Positions 1 through 7,442 of a stretch of 64,000 nucleotides of DNA are shown here, piece after piece; position 1 is the first letter of the stretch, and each line of letters begins with the position of its first letter. The stretch lies in NCBI RefSeq assembly GCF_016907475.1, contig NZ_JAFBCA010000001.1:1984001-2048000 (forward strand). Direction: 5' to 3'. Source of the stretch: Nocardioides cavernae. Lineage in GTDB: Bacteria > Actinomycetota > Actinomycetes > Propionibacteriales > Nocardioidaceae. Under the pieces are notes generated by a model, which was given only the letters and a program-made list of their open reading frames with translations, made no database searches and was not told the origin of the DNA. A program made the translations under genes and the position numbers.

Positions 1-784
1 TGAGGACGAGCCCGGTGAAGGCTGCGGACAGCCGGGTGGTGTCGGTGCGTGCGGCGAGGCGAGCCCCGAGGACGGAGCCGGCCACTGCCGTGATCGTGAG
101 CGCGGCCACGAGGCGCCAGTCGGGCACGACGCCGGCCCCGGCCCGCGCAGCGAGGGCGGCAGCGCTGGTGATGGTGATGACGACCAGTGACGTGCCCGCG
201 GCGTGGCGCATCGGCAGGGCGAGCGCGAGGAACAGGGCGGGGACGACGAGGAAGCCGCCGCCCACGCCGAGGAACCCGGTGAGCAGCCCCACGACGGTCG
301 CCGTCACGAGCACCTTGAGGGCGCGGGGGCACTGGCACATGAAGGTGGGGCTGAACGTGATGATCGGGTCGTCGAGCTGCGGACGCTCGACCGGTGCTGC
401 GTGGTCCCGGGACCGCCGCCGGCTGCGGAGCTGGCGGACCGTCATCAGGCCCGCGACCACCAGCATCATCGCCGAGAAGGCGGCCAGGAGCACCGGCTCG
501 GGGACCGCGGACGACAGGCGCGCCCCCGCGACGGCGCCGCCGATGGCGACCGCCCCGAACGCGATGCCGCGCGCCAGCAGCACGCTGCCGGCACGGCGGG
601 CGGCGACGGCCCCCGCGAGGGAGGTCACGCCGACGACGACCAGCGACCCGGTGGTCGCCTGTGCGGGCGTCTGGCCGAGCGCGAGGAGCACGGGGACGGC
701 CAGGATCGAGCCGCCCCCGCCGAGCGCGCCCAGGCTCAGCCCGATGAGCGCGCCGGCGACGACGGCGAGGAGGAGCTCGATCAC
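1..784 (-). CDS. TauE/SafE family sulfite/sulfur-anion exporter (3' end outside window)
   Basis: Reverse-strand frame open to the window edge, about 261 residues visible, several hydrophobic helices. It starts VIELLLAVVAGALIGLSLG, carries the GGGGS glycine stretch after helix 1, and repeats this pattern in the second half (FLGVGGGFLVVPAL), the two-fold repeat typical of TauE/SafE permeases (PF01925). The family exports sulfite, sulfoacetate or related organosulfur anions across the membrane. The GTG start overlaps the stop of the upstream metallo-hydrolase by 4 bp, so the two are translationally coupled. Paired with a persulfide dioxygenase-type protein, export of sulfite or thiosulfate made during sulfide oxidation is the likely role; the substrate is inferred. 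The C-terminus lies outside the window. Confidence 0.85.
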   Translation of the reverse strand, partial: MIELLLAVVAGALIGLSLGALGGGGSILAVPVLLALGQTPAQATTGSLVVVGVTSLAGAVAARRAGSVLLARGIAFGAVAIGGAVAGARLSSAVPEPVLLAAFSAMMLVVAGLMTVRQLRSRRRSRDHAAPVERPQLDDPIITFSPTFMCQCPRALKVLVTATVVGLLTGFLGVGGGFLVVPALFLALALPMRHAAGTSLVVITITSAAALAARAGAGVVPDWRLVAALTITAVAGSVLGARLAARTDTTRLSAAFTGLVL

Positions 785-2184
785 GCGTCGGACCCCACGA
801 GGCGGAGGCCCACCTGCTCGGCGTTGTCGAACGAGTCGTCGATCGCGACCAGGGTGCGCCCAGCGGCGTCGAGCATCGAGGCGGCGACCGACGCACGGTA
901 GCCGCCGGCACAGTGCACCCACACCTCGCCCGCGGGCACCTCGTCGAGGCGGTCCCCCAGCTCGTGGAGCGGGATGTTGACGGCAGCGTCGATGCGCGCG
1001 CCCTCGTGCTCGTCGGCGCGGCGCACGTCGAGCACGACGACCTCGCGGTGGTGGCGCACCTGGGCGAGGTCGGCGAACGTCGCCGTCGCGAACGAGCTGA
1101 CCTCACGGTCGCTCCAGTCCTCCGGGCCGCCGGTCGCGTGGGCGGCGGGGCGGTCGATGCCGATGCGGACCAGCTCGCGCTGCGCCTCGGCGACGTCCTC
1201 GGCGGTCTCGCCGAGGAGCGTGATCGGCGTGCCCCAGGTGACGAGCCAGCCGAGGTAGGTCGCGAAGCCGCCGTCGAGGCCGAAGTTGAGCGTGCCGGGG
1301 GCGTGCCCCGCGGCGAAGGCCGTGCGGTTGCGAAGGTCGACGACCCACTCCCCGGCCTCGATGCGCCGCCGCAGCTCGACCGCGTCGGCGGACACCGGGG
1401 GTGACAGGTCGGGTCGGGAGGGGCCGGCGGCGTTGGCCGGTGCCATGTGGGCGTAGTAGGCCGGCCACGGGCCGAGACCGGCCAACAGCTCCTCCACGTA
1501 GGTCTGCTCGTCCTGGGTGAGGACGGGGTTGGCCCGCTTCTCGCGACCGATGGTCGACGACGTGGCGTCGGACTGCGTGGCCGAGCAGAAGGAGCCGAAA
1601 CCGTGGGTGGGGTAGACCTCCGCCTCGTCGGGCAGCAGGTCGGCGAGACGGTGGGCCGAGGCGTGCTGGTGGTGCGCGAGGGCGTGGGTGTGGTCGGACC
1701 CGAGGAGGTCGGGGCGCCCGGTCGCGCCGTAGAGCAGCGAGCCGCCGGAGAACACGCCGACGTGCTGGTCACCCTCGGCAGCCGCGTCGACGAGGAGGTA
1801 GGAGAGGTGGGTGAACGTGTGGCCGGGGGTTGCCAGCGCGGTGATGCGCATGCGTCCACCCACCTCGACGACGTCTCCGTCCGCTGTGGGGGTGCGGGAG
1901 AAGGAGACGTCGTCCTCGCCGTTGACGAGGTAGTGGGCACCGGTCCGCTCCGCGAGCGCGAGGCCGCCGGTGACGTAGTCGTTGTGGATGTGGGTCTCGA
2001 AGACGTGCGTGAGGCGTACGCCGTGCTCGTCGAGGAGGGTCAGCACGCGGTCGATGTCGCGCTGGGGGTCGACCGCGAACGCCACCTCGCCGTCGTGCAC
2101 GAGGTAGCTGCGGTCGCCGAGCGTGGGCGTGTCGATCACGAGGACGGTGAGGTCGGTCATGGTGCGGGCGGACGGGCGTGCCAT
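781..2184 (-). CDS. MBL-fold persulfide dioxygenase-like protein fused to two rhodanese domains
   Basis: 467 residues. N-terminal metallo-beta-lactamase domain (about 12-230) has HIHNDY at 65-70, GH at 121-122 and a PTHGFGSF segment; C-terminal half has two rhodanese-like domains. The first (about 290-370) lacks an evident catalytic cysteine; the second carries the CAGGYRAS loop with the sulfur-accepting Cys. This architecture matches CstB/BLH-type enzymes that oxidise glutathione- or low-molecular-weight persulfide to sulfite and thiosulfate in the cytoplasm. The ATG at 2184 is chosen over the one at 2160 because GAGAGGA lies just upstream. It is divergent from a CsoR-family gene with two operators between. 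Odd: the usual DH of HxHxDH is DY, and the Asp expected in the TGD loop is Gly148, so the metal site may differ from ETHE1. Confidence 0.85.
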   Translation of the reverse strand: MARPSARTMTDLTVLVIDTPTLGDRSYLVHDGEVAFAVDPQRDIDRVLTLLDEHGVRLTHVFETHIHNDYVTGGLALAERTGAHYLVNGEDDVSFSRTPTADGDVVEVGGRMRITALATPGHTFTHLSYLLVDAAAEGDQHVGVFSGGSLLYGATGRPDLLGSDHTHALAHHQHASAHRLADLLPDEAEVYPTHGFGSFCSATQSDATSSTIGREKRANPVLTQDEQTYVEELLAGLGPWPAYYAHMAPANAAGPSRPDLSPPVSADAVELRRRIEAGEWVVDLRNRTAFAAGHAPGTLNFGLDGGFATYLGWLVTWGTPITLLGETAEDVAEAQRELVRIGIDRPAAHATGGPEDWSDREVSSFATATFADLAQVRHHREVVVLDVRRADEHEGARIDAAVNIPLHELGDRLDEVPAGEVWVHCAGGYRASVAASMLDAAGRTLVAIDDSFDNAEQVGLRLVGSDA

Positions 2185-2225
2185 CTGGATCCTCTCGTGC
2201 GGCGCGGTCCACGGCTGTCGAAGCA

Positions 2226-2241
2226 ATACCCTAGGGGGTAT
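2226..2241. promoter_or_regulatory. CsoR/CstR-type operator 1
   Basis: Inverted repeat ATACCCTAGGGGGTAT between the divergent hydrolase and regulator genes. The reverse-strand hexamer TAGGGT inside it can serve as -10 for the hydrolase. TACCC/GGGTA arms are typical of the CsoR family. Confidence 0.7.
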
Positions 2242-2257
2242 CCGCGGGAAACGCAAA

Positions 2258-2273
2258 ACACCCCGGGGGGTAT
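2258..2273. promoter_or_regulatory. CsoR/CstR-type operator 2
   Basis: ACACCCCGGGGGGTAT, 32 bp centre to centre from operator 1. It overlaps a forward-strand -10 candidate TATGCT (2271-2276), so binding would block transcription of the regulator gene (autoregulation). Confidence 0.7.
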
Positions 2274-2323
2274 GCTGACCAGCGCGGCGCCCGCCGCCCG
2301 CCCCAGCCCGACGAGGAGGACCG

Positions 2324-2590
2324 ATGCAGCTCGACCCCGACCAGATGACGCCCGTCATCAACCGCATCAAGCGCGCACAGGGGCAGCTTGCCGGTGTGCT
2401 GCGGCTGCTCGAGGAGGGCCGCGACTGCGAGGACGTGGTGACCCAGCTGGCGGCGGTGTCGAAGGCGCTGGACCGCGCCGGCTTCGCGATCGTCGCCTCG
2501 GGGCTTCAGCAGTGCCTCGCCGCCGGTGACGGCGACATCGACAGTCTCGACGTGAAGAAGATGGAGAAGCTCTTCCTGTCGCTGGCGTGA
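2324..2590 (+). CDS. CsoR-family regulator with CstR-like (sulfide-sensing) cysteine pair
   Basis: 88 residues, the usual size of the all-helical CsoR/RcnR family (PF02583). It has Cys35 (RDCEDV) and Cys64 (LQQCL). In copper-sensing CsoR a His sits four residues before the second Cys; here that position is Gly60, so the Cu(I) site is incomplete. Two cysteines without the His is the pattern of CstR, which forms inter-subunit di- and trisulfides on exposure to reactive sulfur and leaves its operator. The divergent persulfide oxidase and TauE exporter support sulfur sensing over copper sensing. A GAGGAGG-type ribosome site lies before the ATG. The assignment as CstR is inferred from residues and neighbours. 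Confidence 0.85.
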   Translation: MQLDPDQMTPVINRIKRAQGQLAGVLRLLEEGRDCEDVVTQLAAVSKALDRAGFAIVASGLQQCLAAGDGDIDSLDVKKMEKLFLSLA

Positions 2591-2680
2591 GGCCGGCCCG
2601 GGCCTCGCCCGTAGGAGGCGCCCGACTTGCACCTCCCCCCGACGTCCGTAGTGTCGATCGGTGAGGGAGAGGAGCACTGC

Positions 2681-3805
2681 ATGAGGGCAAACGTGTGGGA
2701 GAGCTGGAGGGAACGCGTCGACGACCGGCTCGGTGACCCGATCTGGTGGAACGACGTCCTGCAGCTGACCAAGACGGTGCTGGCGGCCGTCGCCGCGTGG
2801 GTCATCGCGGCGAGCGTGCTGGACCTGCCGCAGCCGTTCCTCGCGCCGTGGGCGGCCCTGCTCGTGGTGCACGCCACCGTCTACCGCACGTTCTCCAAGG
2901 GCATGCAGCAGGTCGCTGCGACCGTCGTCGCGGTGCTGCTCGCCACGGTGGTGGGGGAGACCCTCGGGCTGACCACGGGGGCGATCACGCTGCTGCTGGT
3001 GGTGGCGCTGGTGCTGGGTGCCGTGCCGTGGCTGGGTGCGGAGGCCACCACCATCGCGGCCACCGGGCTGGTCGTGCTCACCACCGGATTCGAGGACGAC
3101 GTCATGCTCGTCGCGCGGCTCCTCGACACCGCGATCGGCGTGGCGGTCGGCCTGCTCGTCAACGTGCTCGTGTGGCCGCCGCTGCGCCGGCACACCGCGG
3201 CCAAGGCCCTCGACCGAGTCGACGACGGCATCGGCGAGCTGCTGGCGAACATGGCCGGCGACCTCGGTGACAGCTGCCAGGACGAGGAGGTCACGGGGTG
3301 GATCGACCGCACCCGTGACCTCGACGGCGACCTCGACCAGGCCTGGGCGCTCGTGCGCCAGGCCGAGGAGAGCGCCCGGATGAACCCTCGCCGCTCGGCC
3401 CGGGCGATGAAGAACCCCCGGGAGTGGCACGGGCTGCTGAGGCGCATGGAGCAGGCCGTCGCCGAGACCCGGAGCCTGGCTCGCACGCTCGGCGGCAAGG
3501 AGGCGCACCGCGAGGCGTGGGGCGAGTCCTTCGCGGAGCAGTGGATCTCGATGCTCGGCGACACGGGGCGGGCGACCAGCGCCGCCGACCCCGACGCGCT
3601 GCTCGACGTACGCCGCCGGCTCGAGGTGCTCACCGAGGAGCTCCGGTCCACCGAGCGCTCGCCCGAGTGGCCGATCTACGGGGCGCTGATCATCAACCTG
3701 CGCAACATCATCGACGCCATGGACCGGGTCGCCGCGGCCAACCCGATCGGTCGCTCACGGGTGCCCATCCGGGTGCCGGTGCGTCGCGCCGCCGGGAGCG
3801 CCTGA
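2681..3805 (+). CDS. FUSC/aromatic acid exporter family membrane protein
   Basis: 374 residues. About six hydrophobic helices occupy residues 25-165 (from LTKTVLAAVAAWVIAA to LVNVLVWPPL), followed by a long charged cytoplasmic domain rich in Arg and Glu, the half-size layout of FUSC/ArAE-like proteins. Such proteins are linked to efflux of aromatic carboxylates, but the substrate here is unknown. The ATG at 2681 is preferred because GAGAGGAG lies 6 bp upstream; an in-frame upstream ATG at 2627 lacks a ribosome site. It stands alone, ending at a strong hairpin shared with the convergent tRNA-His. Confidence 0.7.
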   Translation: MRANVWESWRERVDDRLGDPIWWNDVLQLTKTVLAAVAAWVIAASVLDLPQPFLAPWAALLVVHATVYRTFSKGMQQVAATVVAVLLATVVGETLGLTTGAITLLLVVALVLGAVPWLGAEATTIAATGLVVLTTGFEDDVMLVARLLDTAIGVAVGLLVNVLVWPPLRRHTAAKALDRVDDGIGELLANMAGDLGDSCQDEEVTGWIDRTRDLDGDLDQAWALVRQAEESARMNPRRSARAMKNPREWHGLLRRMEQAVAETRSLARTLGGKEAHREAWGESFAEQWISMLGDTGRATSAADPDALLDVRRRLEVLTEELRSTERSPEWPIYGALIINLRNIIDAMDRVAAANPIGRSRVPIRVPVRRAAGSA

Positions 3806-3830
3806 CGCCGCCCGAGGCGGCCCGGAACGC

Positions 3831-3870
3831 ATCGAGCCCCTGACCGCATCGCTGCAGTCAGGGGCTCGAT
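3831..3870. terminator. Bidirectional terminator hairpin
   Basis: Perfect 14-bp inverted repeat (ATCGAGCCCCTGAC and its complement) around a 12-nt loop, between the FUSC gene and the convergent tRNA-His/orn unit. No T-run follows, as is usual in actinobacteria. Confidence 0.85.
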
Positions 3871-3877
3871 CTGTCGG

Positions 3878-3950
3878 GGTGAGTAACGGGACTTGAACCC
3901 GCGACATCCGCCACCACAAGGCGGCGCTCTACCAGCTGAGCTATACCCAC
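3878..3950 (-). tRNA. tRNA-His (GTG anticodon)
   Basis: 73-nt cloverleaf on the reverse strand. The anticodon stem CCGCC/GGCGG encloses TTGTGGT, anticodon GTG at 3915-3917. The acceptor stem GTGGGTA/TACTCAC has one G-T wobble. Position 3951 supplies the G(-1) characteristic of tRNA-His, opposite discriminator C73. CCA is not encoded. Confidence 0.96.
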
Positions 3951-3995
3951 CATGTCCCGCAGCTGGCGCTGTGGACGACGAGAAGTGTAGGGCAC

Positions 3996-4640
3996 TCAGT
4001 CCGTGGGGTCGGAATCGGCGTCCGTGTCCGGGCCGAGGCCGGTCAGCTGCCCGCCGTGGCGCGCGGCGATCTCCTTGGCGCGGGCGCTGTCCGGGCCGGG
4101 CTGCGGGACGAAGACCGCCTCGCGGTAGTAGCGCAGCTCCTCGATGCTCTCCTGGATGTCGGCGAGCGCGCGGTGGTTGCCGCGCTTGGTGGGGGCAGCG
4201 AAGTAGGCGCGGGGGTACCACCGGCGCGAGAGCTCCTTGATGGAGGAGACGTCGACGATCCGGTAGTGCAGGAACGACTCGAGCGCCTGCATGTCGCGGG
4301 CGAGGAAGGCGCGGTCGGTGGCCACGGTGTTGCCGGCCAGCGGGGGCCGGCTGCCGTCGGCGCAGTGCTCCTTGATGTAGGCCAGCACCTGCTCCTCGGC
4401 GTCCGCGAGCGTCGTACCGCCGTCGAGCTCGTCGAGCAGGCCGGACTTCTCGTGCATCGACCGGACGAACTCCACCATCTGGTCGAGGGACTCCTGCGAC
4501 GGCTTGATGATCACGTCGATGCCCTCGCCGAGCACGTTGAGCTCGAAGTCGGTGACGAGTGCCGCCACCTCGACGAGCGCGTCGGCACCCAGGTCGAGTC
4601 CGGTCATCTCGCAGTCGATCCACACCAGTCTGTCGCTCAC
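3996..4640 (-). CDS. orn: Oligoribonuclease
   Basis: 214 residues, slightly longer than E. coli Orn because of an acidic C-terminal tail. This 3'-to-5' exoribonuclease degrades 2-5 nt RNAs, including pGpG, in the cytoplasm. DEDDh residues are all present: Asp9 and Glu11 in WIDCEMTG, Asp109 in NTVATDRAF, His156 and Asp161 in GNHRALADI. The start is GTG; a TAGGGT hexamer 8 nt upstream suggests a leaderless message. It lies upstream of and co-directional with the tRNA-His gene. Confidence 0.97.
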   Translation of the reverse strand: MSDRLVWIDCEMTGLDLGADALVEVAALVTDFELNVLGEGIDVIIKPSQESLDQMVEFVRSMHEKSGLLDELDGGTTLADAEEQVLAYIKEHCADGSRPPLAGNTVATDRAFLARDMQALESFLHYRIVDVSSIKELSRRWYPRAYFAAPTKRGNHRALADIQESIEELRYYREAVFVPQPGPDSARAKEIAARHGGQLTGLGPDTDADSDPTD

Positions 4641-4648
4641 GACGGGCC

Positions 4649-4654
4649 ACCCTA
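4649..4654 (-). promoter_or_regulatory. -10 element for leaderless orn
   Basis: TAGGGT on the reverse strand, 8 nt before the GTG start at 4640. Confidence 0.5.
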
Positions 4655-4700
4655 CTTGGCCCCACGTGGACGCTCTCAGGGTCGACTCAGCCTCACCTCA

Positions 4701-4706
4701 TATGGT
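4701..4706 (+). promoter_or_regulatory. -10 element for leaderless mauE-like gene
   Basis: TATGGT, 7 nt before GTG 4714, matching the TANNNT-N7-start pattern seen before metG, ndk, ettA and clpP1. It argues against the ATG at 4702, which lies inside this hexamer. Confidence 0.5.
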
Positions 4707-4713
4707 CGGGGGC

Positions 4714-5262
4714 GTGAAGGACTGGTTCGGCCTGGTCGCCCGCCTGGCGACGGGGGGCGTGTGGATCGCGGCAGGGGCGCTCAAGCTGCCCCATCCTGCC
4801 GACAGCGTCCGAGCCGTGCGGGCGTACGACCTGCTGCCGGAGGCGATCGTCCCGACGGTCGGGCACCTGCTGCCCGTCGTCGAGATCGTCATCGGCCTGT
4901 GCCTGGTGCTGGGCGTGCTGGTGCGCGGCGCCTCCGTGGTGTCGGCGCTGCTCTTCCTGGCCTTCATCGTCGGCATCTCGAGCGCCTGGGCGCGCGGGCT
5001 GTCGATCGAGTGCGGCTGCTTCGGCGGCGGCGGGGAGATCCCCGACGCGGCCGCCGCGTACCCCGGTGAGATCGCGCGCGACATCGGCCTGCTGGCGCTC
5101 AGCCTGTGGCTCGTCGTACGCCCGAGGTCGCGGCTCGCGCTCGACAACGTGCTGTTCCGCACCGCCCACGAACCGTCCACCGAACCGACGACCGATCACA
5201 CCTCCGATCACGAAGGAAGAAGCCTCGATGGCGCAGAAGAAGAGCTCGCACAGGACCGCTGA
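4714..5262 (+). CDS. MauE/DoxX-like integral membrane protein
   Basis: 182 residues from GTG 4714 (an ATG at 4702 would add four). Four hydrophobic helices with a CGCFGG motif at the end of the third are typical of the MauE family (PF07291), thought to handle disulfide exchange in the membrane much as DsbB or VKOR do. The C-terminal tail is hydrophilic and His/Asp/Glu-rich. Its last 35 bp overlap the start of a DsbA-like gene, so the two are co-translated and probably act as an oxidase/reductase pair. The functional pairing is inference; the fold and overlap are seen directly. Confidence 0.8.
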   Translation: MKDWFGLVARLATGGVWIAAGALKLPHPADSVRAVRAYDLLPEAIVPTVGHLLPVVEIVIGLCLVLGVLVRGASVVSALLFLAFIVGISSAWARGLSIECGCFGGGGEIPDAAAAYPGEIARDIGLLALSLWLVVRPRSRLALDNVLFRTAHEPSTEPTTDHTSDHEGRSLDGAEEELAQDR

Positions 5263-6010
5263 CGAGAAGGCGGCGGCCGCGGCCAAGCGGGAGGCGCGGC
5301 GGGCGCGGACCGAGCGCTCCCGGGCCGAGGCCGAGGAGCGCCGCAAGAAGGCCAAGCGCAAGGAGCAGCTCACCCGCTTCGGCCTGATCGGTGCCGTGCT
5401 GCTCCTGGTCGTCGGCGGCTACTTCCTCATCACCAACCTCGGATCCGACAAGCCGGACACTGCGCCGGCCGGTGCGACCAGCGACTACGGCCTGGTCGTC
5501 GGCGACGCCGACGCCCCGAAGTCGATCGTCGTCTACGAGGACTTCCTCTGCCCGTTCTGCGGCCAGCTCGAGCAGACCGTCGGCGACCAGCTCGACGCCG
5601 CGGTCGAGGCGGGCGACGTCAACGTCGAGTACCGCCCGCTCCCGTTCCTCGAGCGGATCAGCGACTACTCGCCGGAGGCCGCCAACGCGTTCGCCGTGGT
5701 GCTCAACGAGTCGGGTCCCGAGGTCGCCAAGGCCTTCCACGACCTGCTCTTCGACAACCAGCCGTCCGAGTCGGGGCCGTTCCCCGACAGCGACCAGCTG
5801 GTCGAGTGGGCCGTCGAAGCCGGCGCGACCGAGGGCGACGTACGTCCCGGCATCGAGGACATGACGTTCGAGGGCTGGGTCGAGGCGGCCGGTGACGCCG
5901 CCTCCAAGGCCGGCGTCAACTCCACCCCGACGGTGTTCGTCGACGGCGAGAAGGTCGAGGGCCAGACCATGGCCGAGATCGCGGAGGCGATGGTCGGCAC
6001 GGGCAGCTGA
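5228..6010 (+). CDS. Membrane-anchored DsbA-family thiol-disulfide oxidoreductase
   Basis: 260 residues: a strongly basic, Ala/Arg/Lys-rich cytoplasmic helix (1-50), one membrane segment (51-69), then an extracytoplasmic thioredoxin/DsbA domain with CPFC at 108-111 and the cis-Pro loop NSTPTVFVDG near the C-terminus. It likely introduces or shuffles disulfides in exported proteins. The ATG is preceded by GAAGGAAG. The gene overlaps the upstream mauE-like gene, the likely electron partner. The long charged N-terminal extension is common in actinobacterial homologues; its role is unknown. Confidence 0.9.
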   Translation: MAQKKSSHRTADEKAAAAAKREARRARTERSRAEAEERRKKAKRKEQLTRFGLIGAVLLLVVGGYFLITNLGSDKPDTAPAGATSDYGLVVGDADAPKSIVVYEDFLCPFCGQLEQTVGDQLDAAVEAGDVNVEYRPLPFLERISDYSPEAANAFAVVLNESGPEVAKAFHDLLFDNQPSESGPFPDSDQLVEWAVEAGATEGDVRPGIEDMTFEGWVEAAGDAASKAGVNSTPTVFVDGEKVEGQTMAEIAEAMVGTGS

Positions 6011-6035
6011 CGTCTCCTCTGGGACACTGCGGGGC

Positions 6036-7049
6036 GTGAGCCTCCAGTCCTTCATCGCCGGCCTCCCCAAGGCCGAGCTGCACGTCCACCACGTCGGGTC
6101 GGCGTCGCCGCGGATCGTCTCCGAGCTCGCGGCGCGCCACCCGGCGGCCGGTGTGCCGTCCGACCTCGAGGCGCTGCGGGAGTTCTTCACCTTCCGCGAC
6201 TTCGCCCACTTCATCGAGGTCTACCTCGCCGTCGTCGACCTGGTCCGCACGCCCGAGGACGTCCGGCTGCTGACCTACGAGGTCGCCCGCGAGATGGCGG
6301 AGGGCCAGAACCTGCGCTACGCCGAGCTGACCTGCACGCCCTACACCTCCGTCGCCCGTGGCATCCCCATCGAGGCCTACACCGAGGCCATCGAGGACGC
6401 GCGGGTCGCGGCCGAGCGTGACTTCGGGCTGGTGCTGCAGTGGATCTACGACATCCCCGGCGAGTCCGGGATCCCGGCTGCCGACGCGACGCTGGCGTAC
6501 GCGCTCGAGCACCGCACCGACGCCCTGGTGGGCTTCGGGCTGGGTGGCCCGGAGATCGGGGTGCCGCGGGCGCAGTTCAGCCCCCACTTCGACGCCGCCC
6601 GGGCCGCCGGGCTGCGGTCCGTGCCGCACGCGGGGGAGACGACCGGTCCGGAGACGATCTGGGAGTCCCTGCGCCTGCTCGGCGCCGAGCGGATCGGCCA
6701 CGGCGTCTCCGCCGCCCAGGATCCCGAGCTGCTGGCGCACCTGGCCGACACCGGCGTGGTCCTCGAGGTCTGCCCGACGTCCAACATCGCGACGCGTGCC
6801 GTGGACCGCATCGAGGACCACCCGCTGCGGACCTTCGTCGAGGCGGGCGTGGCGGTGACGATCAACTCCGACGACCCGCCGATGTTCGCCACCTCGCTCA
6901 ACCACGACTACGCGGTCGCGGCCGAACTCCTCGACCTCGACGAGCAGGGCGTGGCCGACCTGGCGCGGGCAGCTGTCGACGCGTCGTTCGCGCCCCTTGA
7001 CGTGAAGTCGCGGATCAACGCCGAGATCGAGGCGTACGCAGCCCGCTGA
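6036..7049 (+). CDS. Adenosine deaminase-family amidohydrolase
   Basis: 337 residues from a GTG start. A TIM-barrel deaminase: HVH near residues 16-18, HAGE, GHGV and the SDDPP metal/catalytic segment are all present, so it should be active as a purine or purine-nucleoside deaminase. The N-terminal motif reads ELHVHHVGSASP and not the ELHLHLDGS of classical Add. From memory, Streptomyces proteins with this motif include the aminodeoxyfutalosine deaminase of menaquinone synthesis, so the substrate is uncertain. No other futalosine-pathway gene is visible here. No ribosome site precedes the start; GACACT lies 7 nt upstream, possibly a leaderless -10. Confidence 0.85.
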   Translation: MSLQSFIAGLPKAELHVHHVGSASPRIVSELAARHPAAGVPSDLEALREFFTFRDFAHFIEVYLAVVDLVRTPEDVRLLTYEVAREMAEGQNLRYAELTCTPYTSVARGIPIEAYTEAIEDARVAAERDFGLVLQWIYDIPGESGIPAADATLAYALEHRTDALVGFGLGGPEIGVPRAQFSPHFDAARAAGLRSVPHAGETTGPETIWESLRLLGAERIGHGVSAAQDPELLAHLADTGVVLEVCPTSNIATRAVDRIEDHPLRTFVEAGVAVTINSDDPPMFATSLNHDYAVAAELLDLDEQGVADLARAAVDASFAPLDVKSRINAEIEAYAAR

Positions 7050-7060
7050 GGCCTGGCTCG

Positions 7061-7219
7061 TCAGGTGTCGACGCGGCCACGGGCCCCCCGGTGGGTCGGC
7101 AGCTGCTTGGCCGCGCGGACGTTGGTCGGGTCGAGCACGGTCATGACGTACAGCAGTGCGCCGATGCCGGCGAGCACGCCGAGCACGGTCAGGAGGCTCA
7201 GGCCCAGGTCGTACGACAT
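7061..7219 (-). CDS. Small single-pass membrane protein
   Basis: 52 residues starting MSYDLGLSLLTVLG, with one hydrophobic helix (about 8-31) and a basic C-terminal tail. The ATG at 7219 has GGAG five bases upstream; a longer frame to 7279 lacks such a site. It converges on the deaminase gene with an 11-bp gap. I do not recognise the family. Confidence 0.6.
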   Translation of the reverse strand: MSYDLGLSLLTVLGVLAGIGALLYVMTVLDPTNVRAAKQLPTHRGARGRVDT

Positions 7220-7339
7220 CAGGACTCCGATCTGGTGGGGGGACTGACTCGCGTTCGTACCCGTTGCCGGACGTCGCATGAGTGCGTCCCACCCGCAGGG
7301 CGGTGCCGGCGGGGGTAACTGGGAGTTCGGCCCCCCGAT

Positions 7340-7355
7340 CTACCCCAAGGGGTAT
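7340..7355. promoter_or_regulatory. Third CsoR/CstR-type operator, before a secreted protein gene
   Basis: CTACCCCAAGGGGTAT: TACCCC/GGGGTA arms around AA. It shares the GGGGTAT end with the two operators at 2226 and 2258. A TATGAC hexamer at 7352 could be the -10, as in operator 2. This would put the gene at 7443 under the same regulator; untested. Confidence 0.5.
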
Positions 7356-7442
7356 GACCGGCCCGAGAGAGCCGTGCCAACGTCGAGCCGAGGGAGCGGC
7401 ACCTGCTGCTCTGCGGGAGGCGTTTCACACTCGGAGGGGAAC

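Noticed and set aside
2324..2590. Copper-sensing CsoR
   Set aside because: The His ligand four residues before the second Cys is Gly60, and the neighbours handle sulfur, not copper.
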